From Letharia columbiana (taxonomy: Eukaryota > Ascomycota > Lecanoromycetes > Lecanorales > Parmeliaceae), in contig NW_023501150.1 of NCBI RefSeq assembly GCF_014066305.1, positions 41,001 through 105,000 on the forward strand: a stretch of 64,000 nt of DNA, in the 5' to 3' direction. Made by a program: the position numbers and the translations under genes. The notes beneath the pieces are model-generated. The model had not been told where the DNA came from. It saw only the letters and a program-made list of their open reading frames with translations, and made no database searches. Below, piece after piece: positions 55,322-64,000 of this stretch. The first letter of the stretch is position 1. Every line of letters starts with the position of its first letter.

Positions 55322-56460
55322 ATAGTGAGACTCAAGTTGTTGTTGTTATTGCTTTCCTTTTGCAACCCGGCCCTGGTTTCTGCCCTGTCGATCACCGCCG
55401 CGATTCAATTACCTCCGAACGATACTTGTCCAGACACTGTAGTTGTGAATGATACATTTTTAGATTTGTTGTCTCTTCAGAAGTAAGCCCAGAGCATGAC
55501 TCACATCGACCAGCCAAATAAGCTTACCATAGAAATCCCAGTGCCACGGGACTTACAGCACCACCACCGCCGCCCGCAGACTTTGAAATGAGGTACTCGT
55601 GGAATGAGAAGGTGAGATTAAAATTGGAGCAGGTATACAGCAACACGATCGACCTCATGGCGGATTTGGCTGTGCTGGGTTGGAACAGTGAGCTCCGAAC
55701 TTTCCCTGTGACGGTTTTTGCTGGGCGGCGCTTTACCACACAGATTGTAGTAGACAATCTACTGCCCCCGCTTTAGATAAAGTACCTCATTTGGGGTCTC
55801 TATCAAACAGGTCTCTAAATAGGCCGAAGCAAGCACGCTAGGCTTCAAGCGGATATGGTACTGCAGGGTCGACCGCTTGGGTTCTTTACCTACGATACGA
55901 GAAGATACGAAACAAAGTTGCCCGGGCTGTCCGGGTACCCGACCAATAGCACGCTTCTTTTGAATGGCGATAATCCTTTGAACTACACCTCGATCGCCGC
56001 TTCAAGTCAAAAATCCGATCTGCAACTGTCACCGAGTAGTATTTTGACAGTAGACCACGGCACAGCGTTCGACCCTGACGACACGAAGTTGAAGATCTAC
56101 TACGAATTTGACGGCGTAAAAACCTCGTCTAGTCAGATCTTTACCGCCTACCTGGATGCCCTGGCCACTGCGGCGGTACACGGTCGTGACGAAACAGACG
56201 CTGCAATCATTGCCTACAGCGAGGACCGTCACACGCCAATCAACGTACTTAGGGATATCTCATGCACGAGTTTTACCTGGGGCATACTCATACGGGCTTT
56301 GTTCACGGTTTGGGAGTACGGCACCTTGGGGTATGCTACGTTGAGGGATAAAAGGTGGGAGGGATTGTCCTTTACGATCGATTACGATGGTAAGCCAGCT
56401 GGTGAGGGTTTTATTTTGTATAATCCGAGGCCACCACACGAATTAGCAATTTCGAGGTGA
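55322..56460 (+). pseudogene. Secreted protein of a fungal hypothetical family, with two in-frame stops and no ATG
   Basis: A signal peptide (KLLLLLLSFCNPALVSA) starts at ATA 55322-55324 where ATG is expected. A 50-nt GT-AG intron (55483-55532) joins SLQK to NPSATGLTAPPPPPADFEM. The frame then reads RYSWNEKVRLKLEQVYSN and LMADLAVLGWNSELRTF, and meets TAG 55774-55776 and TAA 55816-55818. It continues unbroken in the same frame through GFFTYDTRRYETKLPGL, FTAYLDALATAAVHGRDETD, ISCTSFTWGILIRALF and SFTIDYDGKPAGEGFILYN to 56460. From recollection this matches a family of secreted fungal proteins of about 300-350 residues with unknown function. Start loss and both stops are G-to-A or C-to-T type changes, if the originals were ATG, CAG and CAA. 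Confidence 0.7.
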
Positions 56461-56598
56461 GAGATCGGAATTGGAGAACTGTGGGTCGAAGAGGATACCT
56501 ACGACAAGCTGCGTAGATCCTTCATGAGAACGTGGAGAGAGTGACAGAGAGTCTTAGATACACACCCAGACGCAAGGATGCATGCATGCATCTTCAGC

Positions 56599-57130
56599 TC
56601 AGGGGACAAATTCACTAGGGTTCAGACAGCGTTTCGGGTTAGATCGTTCCGACGCAGTCAATCGACGTGTATCATAATCCATTCGCGAGGACGAAAGTAT
56701 CGTACCGCAGGACCTCTTATCTGCCACGCTTTCTAATTCAGCAACTTTGATGATAATGTATCGGTCGTCGGGGTCGATCAGAGAAACAATTTTGACCCCC
56801 ATGGAACTCGCTCCGTATAATGTCACTACTACGCTATTGCTAGAACTGACCTCGGAATTGGTCATCACGACGTCGTGGGCGTGGATGTATTTGGCATTAA
56901 GATTGTTGTTCAAAACATTCAAAACCCAAGGTGGTGTCGATGAATGTCTTGTCGATGTTTAGCTTGTGGGCCTTCGGGTGCCGGGGGGAAGGGGGGTGGG
57001 GGGAATCCGGGGAGTTGTTCACTATGACGAGCACTTAGTTCTCGAGCCGTTGGGAGTCGTTCGCTGTCTCGATGACACGGAAGGCGATGGCCTAGTATTG
57101 TTGGTTAGAATGCAGGCTGGAGCTTCTGAT
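56599..57130 (-). pseudogene. Degenerate copy of the small VRYF-type paralogue family
   Basis: Reading minus, 57076-57040 gives FRVIETANDSQRLEN, which aligns with FDVTEIANDDQKLEQ of the gene at 58299. Further on, 56922-56730 gives SSNSVVVTLYGASSMGVKIV and DPDDRYIIIKVAELE, which aligns with that gene's FAIFIAQQSSSDVIRI and NSYILIVDKDYRFRVEG. Stops and frame changes separate the parts. It is the third and most damaged member of the tandem group. Confidence 0.45.
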
Positions 57131-57422
57131 GACTGTGAGGGTGCGTTCCGAGGCGCGGTGTTGGAAGAACTTAGAAGTCAAACTCTGGGCGGTCGATTTT
57201 CTTGCGAAAATGTTGGGGGTAAGTACCCTTGTATGAGGATCTACACCCTCGAAAGTCTGGCCACAAATGAGAAGGAGCTGGAGCCTTGTTCGGAAAGAGA
57301 ATCCACCACTTGGGGAGATTCTTATGTTAATAACTGCTCCATTTTACAGCGTTTCTACATTCCGCCACGGGACATCAAGCAAATCGACATCTCAACCGTC
57401 CCCTCCGAAAGCTTCCACAACT

Positions 57423-57992
57423 TCACGAATCGTCATAGTACGTCGCCAAGAACATCGCCCGGGCGTCCGCATTCCTTGGGTAAAAATACCGCACCTCCAC
57501 CGTCCCCTCCACCGTACACGCACGCCCCGGCCCGAAATTCACAAACAGCACCCAAAACACCTCGGGCGTGCTGCTCGCGGTCTCCGTCACGACGTACCCG
57601 GCCTCCACCCCGTTCACGCCGATCGTGGCTGGAAGTGCGCGCTGCCGGATCAGGATGGCGACGACGTCTTTGGGGACGGTCGTCGCTGGGGAGGTGGGAA
57701 GGTTGCGCGTTACGTCGTCTATGGTTACGGGGATGGAGATGTTGGTCAGGCGGAGGAGGTTTTCTTGGACGAAGGCTTCGAGGAGGGAGGGGGAGTGCGC
57801 GAGGTGGGTTGCGACGAGGAGGTAGTCGGATGGGATGGACATGGTGGGGATGGTGAGGTCTGCTTTGAGGGGGATGACGGGGTTGGGGGCCTTATGTGGA
57901 AGATGTTGCATGGGGCGGAAGGGTTTTGAGGTCGTTGTCTCGAAAGGTTTGTCTTGCACAGTGAGTGAGATTGTTTGAAGGATTGACCTCAT
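57423..57992 (-). CDS. Hypothetical protein, member of a tandem small-paralogue group
   Basis: An open frame of 189 residues. The most likely functional start is uncertain: MRSILQTI at 57992, MQHLPHKA or MSIPSDYLL further in. The part from MSIPSDYLLVATHLAHS onward reads well, with LLEAFVQENLLRLTNISI. Then VPKDVVAILIRQRALPATIG and EVFWVLFVNFGPGRACTVEG lead into VEVRYFYPRNADAR. The last 70 residues align by eye with the gene at 58299 (VAILIRQ with FAIFIAQQ, VEVRYFYPR with PVVRYFSLR). No signal peptide, membrane helix or catalytic motif is visible. A plus-strand frame over the same bases (56966-57856) is Arg-rich and judged a shadow. Confidence 0.5.
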   Translation of the reverse strand: MRSILQTISLTVQDKPFETTTSKPFRPMQHLPHKAPNPVIPLKADLTIPTMSIPSDYLLVATHLAHSPSLLEAFVQENLLRLTNISIPVTIDDVTRNLPTSPATTVPKDVVAILIRQRALPATIGVNGVEAGYVVTETASSTPEVFWVLFVNFGPGRACTVEGTVEVRYFYPRNADARAMFLATYYDDS

Positions 57993-58298
57993 GAGAAGTA
58001 GGCGAGGCTTTCAGGCAAAGTCTGCTAGGTAATATGTTTCCGAATCCCGGAAGCTCGTCAGACATATTATCGTCTAGGTTCCCAAGCATTCACCGTCCCT
58101 TCTGGTAAGGTGTCTCACTCTATCACTGTCAGTATATCTCGAACAGGGTGTGTTTAGAACACGAATGAGCGAGCCATGAGCTCGAAGAAGGGTTATTAGT
58201 CTCAAATGATAGAGAGGCGCTCTTGACATGAAGGATGATTTTCCCCAAGAGACCTTTGCCAAGTGAAGTCGGAAGGAAGTGAAGTAACAAAAGCTCTA
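57993..58298. other. Spacer between two tandem paralogues
   Basis: Short spacer of 306 bp between the paralogue genes. No element is recognised. Confidence 0.4.
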
Positions 58299-58758
58299 TC
58301 AGATATGGTTGTAGATCTCTTTATAGGCTCGAATAGCCCTATCGGCTTCCACGACCTCTTTAATGTCTTTGCGCAGACTGAAGTATCTCACCACCGGGAT
58401 TCCTTCTACCCTAAACCTATAATCTTTATCGACAATTAGAATGTAAGAGTTCCCGGGTTCCCGTTGATAAGTGTATACGGGAGCGGTTTTTTTCTCCCAC
58501 GTGGTAATTCGAATGACGTCTGAACTGCTTTGTTGCGCGATGAAGATAGCGAAGGTACCATTGGGAAACACGGTTTCTTGATCATGTGGAGGCTGTGTAG
58601 GTCCTATAAAGGCGCTCATAGCGGTCTTGCTAGATATGAGAAAGGTCTGGGATGGTGAAGTAGGGTTGGAAGTCTTTTCTTACTAGTTCCATGACCTTTT
58701 GCTCGAGCTTCTGGTCATCGTTGGCTATTTCCGTCACGTCAAAGATCTGATGAGACAT
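58299..58758 (-). CDS. Hypothetical small protein, member of a tandem small-paralogue group
   Basis: Two exons, 58758-58684 and 58625-58299, give 133 residues. Exon 1 encodes MSHQIFDVTEIANDDQKLEQ and VMEL. Intron 1 uses GTAAGA and the second AG of a TAGCAAG tandem acceptor, since only this keeps phase. Exon 2 begins TAMSAFIGPTQPPHDQETVF and goes on with NGTFAIFIAQQSSSDVIRI, NSYILIVDKDYRFRVEGI and PVVRYFSLRKDIKEVVEADR. The fold looks like a compact alternation of strands ending in helices. No known domain or signal peptide is present. It is the best-preserved copy of the local group. Confidence 0.55.
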
Positions 58759-58910
58759 GCTGACTAAAATGACTTGTGGTATCGCCGGAACCAGTACAGC
58801 AGCAGCAGGGTTTTTCTTTGGAAAAGATACTTCTCAAGACAGGAACGCCAATACTAATCTTTGTTGTCAATTCATGGCAGTTCTGGCTCTGCAGTCCGGA
58901 TGGTGATCCT

Positions 58911-59725
58911 TCAAGCAGACCTCGCTCTACCTATATCGTAGATTCCCGCTGTCTTCTGCACCATTTCAGTGACAAACAATTCACCGAGAACTGAACGGGG
59001 CAACGCGGAAATTGAGAGTTGCCTGGAATTCAGTGCCTCAACGTCACCAGGAAATCTGTCTGTGCGCAGTACTAGATTATTGGACACCCTCTGTACCTGC
59101 ATCACAATCGCAGCAAAACTTGTAAACTCCGCGGGATGGATATGGAGGTTTGCCAGTTCTGGAGGAAGATTTTGGATCGATGTCCAACATTTGGATTACT
59201 GAGAAAGATGCTTTCGACCAATTTTGAGATGACGGCCCTGATTGAGACCCTCCAGATCTCGTGACGGTACGTTGTCTCCGTTTGATGTCCACATTTATCA
59301 AGCAACAACGAAGTAACCGCTGACTTAGCACCAGACATGTCGTGATGTGTAAGAAGACAGGCTGTCGTGGAAGCCGTATAACAGATCTCGGGCTCCTTAA
59401 CAATGTATCGGCCAAGCGCTTGAGAAAAGGTCAACGCTAGTGGCAATTGCCTCTTCTGCAACTTTTGCAGTCGTTCATCGGCATGAGCAACACTGCCAGA
59501 AAGTATCATTCCATTTTGGTTTGGATAGGCGAGGCTTCGAGCCGCAGTCATACAGCGCTCGAAATTGGCCTCATCTACGCCAGAGCGTTCAAGCCATCTC
59601 AGTAGATCTCGTGTATATCCCACAACCGCCCCTGCGGGATTAGCAAGGTTGAGAAGAGCTGTCGCAAGATTGAATCCGGCGCTTGTAGCAGACACTCTTA
59701 GAGTTTCCTGCGATTCTGAGTTCAT
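58911..59725 (-). pseudogene. Fungal hypothetical family member (AHADERLQKLQ), frameshifted and truncated
   Basis: From the ATG at 59725 the frame reads MNSESQETLRVSATSAGFNL, ATALLNLANPAGAVVGYTRD, NFERCMTAARSLAYP, ILSGSVAHADERLQKLQKRQ and YTASTTACLLTHHDMSGAKS. It continues with the segments SAVTSLLLDKCGHQTETTYR and RHEIWRVSIRAVISKLVESI. From recollection this is a large fungal family without a name known to me. Near 59190 the conserved continuation (NLPPELANLHIHPAEFTSF, AAIVMQVQRVSNNLVLRTDR) is in another frame. After FPGDV the family sequence is lost, and the frame ends at 58911. A 43-nt intron at the shift is possible but would delete conserved residues. The longer upstream frame to 59971 adds nothing conserved. 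Confidence 0.6.
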
Positions 59726-60147
59726 GGTTTGGCTAATCTTGGAGGAGTAGTATTGATCATTCGAAATCGTCGTTGCATTAGTTGTGTTTCTTCGCGACCC
59801 TTGCACTTCTCCGTAGGGTTGCGATGTAGATCTAATGTCTAGCAAGAAGCCCTTTTCTGGTATTCGAGAACAGCCGTCACCGTATACTAAGGCTGGAGTG
59901 TGGCTGAAGCAGCATTGAGGCTCCAGCAGGCAGCACCCTAGGTCAGCACTCTGTGCCTGGATAGTATCCAAGAAATATTCTAGGCATCCGTTCCTTCAGT
60001 ACTGTTAGGTCATCTCAATGGTAAGGATGCGACGACTAACTATGTTGTAGTGAGAAGACTGCGTAGAACCGCATCGGAAATTAAATTAGACGCCTTTCGC
60101 CTGCACACAAAGTATCCGCGTCTCCCATCTCAACACAACCTTCATTG
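59726..60147. other. Divergent intergenic region
   Basis: No gene is recognised. Open reading on the minus strand continues upstream of the proposed start but is not conserved-looking. Confidence 0.4.
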
Positions 60148-60930
60148 ATGAAACCCATACGTACGAATTGTGCGACCGTCGCTATGTTCAAGCCACTACT
60201 AAATCTGAAAGGTTCCTCACGTCGCCGTCAAGTTGCTATGGCAAGAGCTGAAGCAAGGCAACCAATCTTCAATCCTTACACGCCGTGCACGTGCGATCTG
60301 GCCATCTCCTATGGCGGGAATACTTGTCTCCGGAAATGGTTCGTACCTCTATACCATGACACCGGGAGGACATCCTACCACCTACTGAAATGCCCTCAGC
60401 TCCGCACCGTACGCTCCAAGACAAGTAAGAGGCGTAAAAGCCCCGGCAGGCCAACATCATACCTGGGTCTCAGGGGAGAGAAGAGGGAGAAGTCCAAGGC
60501 GGACACACGGAGGGAGAATGCTCGGCGCCAGCGAAAGGAGGCGCGAAGATTTCGAGACTTGGAGGCAAGGGCAGGAGCCATGAAAGCTGTCAACCCGGCC
60601 CGCAACCCGTTCGCACAATGCTGCTGCGGTGACATGCTCAGCGACTCCGAAGACGAAGCTGTCCGTGAAGAAGCGAGGGTCATGTGCCACACTCGTTTTG
60701 ACGGATCAACAACCTTCCACCTCCCGAACTGCCTTACAGGCCGATCCAATTACACCGGTCCCGCAAATCCCACCCCAGCCAATCCAAGTCTACACCCTAC
60801 GTCGACCTTGAAGAAGAAAAAGAGGAGACGGGAGGGGCACAGAAGAGGAGACAATATACTCGGCGCCAGCCCAAGCCGGCGAAAAGGCACCGTGAGATCC
60901 CGGAGCCCAACGCAACTCTGGAAGCTCTGA
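60148..60930 (+). CDS. Basic protein with repeated CxC...HLxxC modules
   Basis: Unrecognised family. The ATG at 60148 starts a 260-residue frame. Module 1 reads QPIFNPYTPCTCDLAISYGG, then a Cys and SYHLLKCPQL. Module 2 reads NPARNPFAQCCCGDMLSDSE, then MCHTRFDGSTTFHLPNCLTG. Between and after them are Arg/Lys-rich linkers (REKSKADTRRENARRQRKEA, KKKKRRREGHRRG). Cys-x-Cys plus a distant Cys, His-x3-Cys suggests a repeated metal-binding unit, which is inference. The frame stops at TGA 60928-60930, just where a third module begins in another frame (60934-61087). The true gene may therefore be longer, via a splice or a frame break between about 60760 and 60930. Confidence 0.5.
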   Translation: MKPIRTNCATVAMFKPLLNLKGSSRRRQVAMARAEARQPIFNPYTPCTCDLAISYGGNTCLRKWFVPLYHDTGRTSYHLLKCPQLRTVRSKTSKRRKSPGRPTSYLGLRGEKREKSKADTRRENARRQRKEARRFRDLEARAGAMKAVNPARNPFAQCCCGDMLSDSEDEAVREEARVMCHTRFDGSTTFHLPNCLTGRSNYTGPANPTPANPSLHPTSTLKKKKRRREGHRRGDNILGASPSRRKGTVRSRSPTQLWKL

Positions 60931-60933
60931 AGG

Positions 60934-61087
60934 CTGTCTTCAACCCCTACGCCGAATGCTCCTGCGACCTCTACGATACCGAGGAGTGTCCTTTCAGACC
61001 GCTTAGCCTTGTGGTACCCGATAATGGAGCAACGTCGAATCATCTAGGAACTTGTGCCAAGATGGTCATCGTGCCGCAACTGTCCCA
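60934..61087 (+). other. Third CxC...HLxxC module in a shifted frame
   Basis: The frame reads LKAVFNPYAECSCDLYDTEE, a Cys, then NHLGTCAKM, matching modules 1 and 2 of the preceding gene. It stays open upstream to at least 60790 (STPYVDLEEEKEETGG), overlapping the other frame. It is either the next exon of the gene at 60148 or a frameshifted remnant. Confidence 0.5.
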
Positions 61088-62923
61088 CAAAATGCATGCC
61101 AGCCCAGCGAAGCGAAAGCCTACATCAATATCGAAGGAGAGGAAGAAGAAGAAGGAAAGAAGGAAAAGAGGCACCGATGTCGCTACTGGCGAAACAATAC
61201 AATTCGAGGACTACGGCCTCAGACTATCTACGAGCCGTTGGCGAGCATATGGAACTAAAGAGGAAGAGTCGCGATTTGGAGAGATTGGGCCAATTGGTAC
61301 AATCCTAGCTGGTGCAACGAAGACAGGGAAAAAGGACGCGGGTCATACAAGGGGTCGAAAGCGTTCATTTTGGTCGCAGCGCTGCCCAGATGTTGCAGCA
61401 ATATTGGGTGTAACGCGAATGATTATGAGGCAGACTCGATGCGCTGGAATTGAGGCGTGTAAGGATGAACCTGGTATACAAGCAACCACATGTTTAACAT
61501 TCCAGTCCATGAGACTTGAATATACCTCGTTGCTTGAAGTGATGGCGCGCCTAGGGATCATAAGCGATTCAAGCAGCGCCGGATAGGTCCCTAAAGCCCG
61601 CTCCCTAAAGTAAAGTAGTCTCTAAAAGCACCCTAGGGCTAACGGCCCCTAAATCTAACGCCGCACCGCCCGAGCCTTAAAGGATGGCTCCTTCTTCCTG
61701 CGTCCTTTATCTTGAGACATCTTGTTTCCTGGTAAAGTGACATTGTAAATGTACGGCGGGTTGGCATCAAAACTTCAAAGCATTGCCACCACTGCTACTA
61801 CCAGCCTTCACCCTCTTCTCGGAAGGCAATCCCGTGGCGAGCCTCCGCGGAGAAAACCGTAGAATCTTATCCTGCGAGCGTGTTCTCAGATTTCAGCCTT
61901 GAGAACCCTTTTTTTTGAGCGCATCGCCCAGGCAATCCTTCTGGCTAGGAGTCATTATTCAAAATCTTGGCGCAGGAGCCCTGGTATTCATGACTTTCAT
62001 TTTCAACGAATCAGAAGGCTTTCCCTCCTTCTTTTTTTCATGTCGCGGGTCTCTCTACAAAGTTCCACATCACCACTCTGGCCGCGCAGCACCATTGGCC
62101 ATGTCGATGTGCCTTGCGAAGCTACCTGCATGATGTGCGAGCGGCTATTGCCCAAATTTAGTGATTCAAAAATAACCCAGCCCCACCTGCATCGTAAGCT
62201 GCATCTCTTGAGGGTGGGTAGTGAAAGAACGCGGTTGGTCCTCTCCAAAACGAGGAGGTGGTGCAGTTTGAAAAGCTGCAGAATTAACGCCCAATGCCAT
62301 ATACATAGTCTGATGATCCCCCGAGCTTCTCTGACAAGTTTCTCCCGAGTAGTCTCTTTCTGTGCACCTCCTCTCGGCGCTCTGGCATACGCCTCACCGT
62401 CTATTCCTCATTTTATAACTGCAAAGTCTTCCAAGCTCGGTTAGTTTCCTGACTTTCACTACATTGTTGGACAAGGCTGCGTTGAGAACAGTCACGCCTA
62501 CTCATTCTATATATCTTTTGGCAAGCCCGTCTAAGTCATCTAGAAAAACGCAACTAAAAGCATCTGCTGAATCGCGCAAACATCCATCACCGAAGTGTCC
62601 AAGTCCACAGTCAAATTTTCAAAAACGACGACAAAAAGTAAAGCCTGATAGCCCTGTCGGTAATTCTGACGCTTGTATCTTCCGGCCGATCCCAAAGCTG
62701 AAGAGGAAGTGTTCTCCACAGCTTCCACGGCAAGTCTGTTTGTTCGCAAAGCCTTCAACCTTCGCCGGCAAACCCTTGTGCTTGAGAGCCAAAACAATCT
62801 CACGCGTGGTGCTTGCCCGAGGCCTGGTGGCTGTTGCAGTGAATACCAAGCACCTAATCTCCATCCGCCAACGTATACGTTCCTCAAGACTTACGAAAAG
62901 AATCTCCACAACTATATCCGGCA
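61088..62923. other. 1.8-kb region without a supported gene
   Basis: Two frames run on from the third module (61011-61586 and 61054-61308; the second contains SDYLRAVGEHMELKRKSRD). Either could be its tail. The frames at 61899-62444 and 62673-63209 (the latter overlaps the next gene) have no motif. Confidence 0.35.
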
Positions 62924-64000
62924 TGACGGCAAACCAGACCTTGGTACATGGCTGGAAATCGACCGATTGTGGACGAGGGACGAGCGACATCCTATGGAGT
63001 TGCCTCTCCACTATACTCCTCTGTGTTTGGACAGTGATCCATCTTCCGCTTCCATGTTGTTCAGTTTTCCAAAATGGTCAACCCATACGAGGCGAACCAT
63101 CGCGGCGGTCTTTGAGAAATTGGATCATCAGAAATGGGATCGTGCCAGCAGTGGTCAGTGTCATCGCCCCGGAGTTCTTGACCTTTACCGCCATCAGCGA
63201 GCTAATTGAAGGTCGGAGGATCAAAAAAATGATGACCGAAATGAACTGGACTCTGACCCATAGTTTGTTTCTGCAAATGGGCGGTTTCTGTCTTGAAACC
63301 CCTTCAGGGAAACGTCTGCAGTTCGATGCCATTGAAATACAGTCTGCAATAGACGCGGGCAAGGGAACAGGACATCGATCTCCAGACTGGCTTTCCAAGC
63401 TCGAGGAGGTGGAGGAATCTCATATCAACGACCACGCCATGTCAAGCCCCTTGACGAAATTCATTGCTTGTAGCCAGGCGCTATGGATGGTGACTCAAGT
63501 CATAGCACGAGTATGTCGGCATCAGGCTGTAACGCTCTTGGAAGTCAGTACATTGGCGTACGCAGCCTGTGCATTGATTGCTTATGTCGCTTGGTGGGAG
63601 AAACCACAGAATGCTACTTTGCCGATCATAATTCCCTGCTTTGATGAAGACTTTCCTAAAGGACGTACAGAGGATCCAATGTACTGTAGCGATGTTGAAT
63701 TTTCTGGGTATCTTTGGGCTGGCCAGAATTGGGTAATACATGTTTCAGGCAGAGATGAAGCAAAACTTATTGACGGGGGACTCGTTCCTCTTTGCCCAGC
63801 AATCTTCGGCGCCATTCACGTTGCGTCATGGAACATCAGACTTCTTTCAAATGTGGAACAGTGGTTGTGGCGAGCAAGCGCTCTATATTGCTGCACCGCA
63901 GGTTTGCTTAATCTTTCTGTTGGTATTGATTCCTTGCATCTGCGTAGGCTTGTCTTGGATTCGAGAAGCTACGGCGGGATGGTCTCACCATGGACGCGGC
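62924..64000 (+). CDS. Multi-pass membrane protein of a conserved fungal family, partial at window end
   Basis: The frame is open from the ATG at 62924 (MTANQTLVHGWKSTDCGRGT) to the end of the window, 359 codons. Pattern recalled from fungal hypotheticals: SDILWSCLSTILLCVWTVIH (helix 1), WIIRNGIVPAVVSVIAPEFL with TFTAISELIEGRR (helix 2), HSLFLQMGGFCLE, then SPLTKFIACSQALWMVTQVI and TLLEVSTLAYAACALIAYVA with WWEKPQNATLP. Later come LCPAIFGAIHVASWNIRLLS and EQWLWRASALYCCTAGLLNL. Function is unknown; the conserved MGGF and WWEKP motifs lie between helices. No intron is needed so far, and the C-terminus lies beyond the window. The overlapping frames at 62673-63209 and on the minus strand are shadows of it. 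Confidence 0.75.

Noticed and set aside
56966..57856. Plus-strand 296-codon frame
   Set aside because: Arg/Gly/Trp-rich composition is the reverse image of the minus-strand paralogue genes. It has no motif and an implausible start.
62540..63209. Overlapping frames on both strands upstream of and within the last gene
   Set aside because: The frame from 62924 carries the conserved membrane-family pattern, so the others are shadows.
1..64000. CRISPR array, plasmid or phage features
   Set aside because: The intron-rich fungal genes and the absence of regularly spaced direct repeats rule this out.

Overview
The window is nuclear DNA from a filamentous ascomycete (Pezizomycotina). Most genes carry short GT-AG introns of about 49-83 nt with fungal branch-point-like CTRAY motifs. 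The gene content is typically fungal: Sey1, the eIF2D homologue Tma64, a PTH11-like rhodopsin-domain protein, a GH76 mannanase, F-box proteins with degenerate C-termini, and several conserved fungal proteins of unknown function. The order below genus level cannot be fixed from sequence alone. I found no rRNA or tRNA gene that I can defend.

Layout. 1-3.2 kb: Tma64/eIF2D (minus, four exons). 4.3-6.2 kb: a cysteine-rich repeat protein with KEKR-S/N-E dibasic sites and an ankyrin-type gene (both minus, both with broken frames). 7.2-13.4 kb: a dynamin/Mx-type GTPase (minus, seven exons) head-to-head with Sey1 (plus, four exons). 13.8-15 kb: a THEM6-like hotdog thioesterase-fold protein. 15-17.3 kb: nothing convincing. 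17.3-18.4 kb: a damaged cysteine-rich membrane protein. 19-22.4 kb: fungal-restricted hypothetical genes, the last ending in a conserved two-helix membrane tail. 22.9-24.3 kb: an F-box-like protein. 25.7-27.2 kb: a PD-(D/E)XK-like protein of unknown function, followed by a 553-bp TIR element (MITE-like). 28.6 kb: a small Cys-rich protein. 29-33.5 kb: a gene-poor desert. 33.5-35.2 kb: an F-box protein, followed by minisatellites and a G-rich tract. 36.4-37.7 kb: GH76. 38.5-39.9 kb: a dead MFS permease. 40.3-42.4 kb: a 2OG-Fe(II) oxygenase that uses a GC-AG intron. 42.9-45.1 kb: two convergent conserved hypotheticals. 46.6-47.9 kb: a rhodopsin-domain protein. 49.8-50.6 kb: a methyltransferase. 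50.9-51.9 kb: a PAQR receptor with an in-frame TAG. 52.7-54.2 kb: a CxxC zinc-ribbon-like, Lys-Gly-rich protein. 55.3-59.7 kb: a pseudogene of a secreted family, a tandem cluster of small paralogues and another broken gene. 60.1-61.1 kb: a protein with repeated CxC...HLxxC modules. 62.9-64 kb: a multi-pass membrane protein running off the end.

The window mixes conserved housekeeping blocks (Tma64, dynamin, Sey1, thioesterase fold, zinc-ribbon protein) with accessory blocks (4.3-6.2, 17-22, 25-33, 38-40 and 55-62 kb). The accessory blocks hold lineage-restricted genes, a transposon remnant and pseudogenes. Several premature stops there are CAA/CAG/CGA-to-TAA/TAG/TGA type when compared with sister repeats or neighbouring frame. 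This fits C-to-T decay of the RIP kind, but the original codons are inferred, not observed.

I worked by reading frames, splice junctions and remembered family motifs. No database search was run, and family names given from recollection are marked as such.
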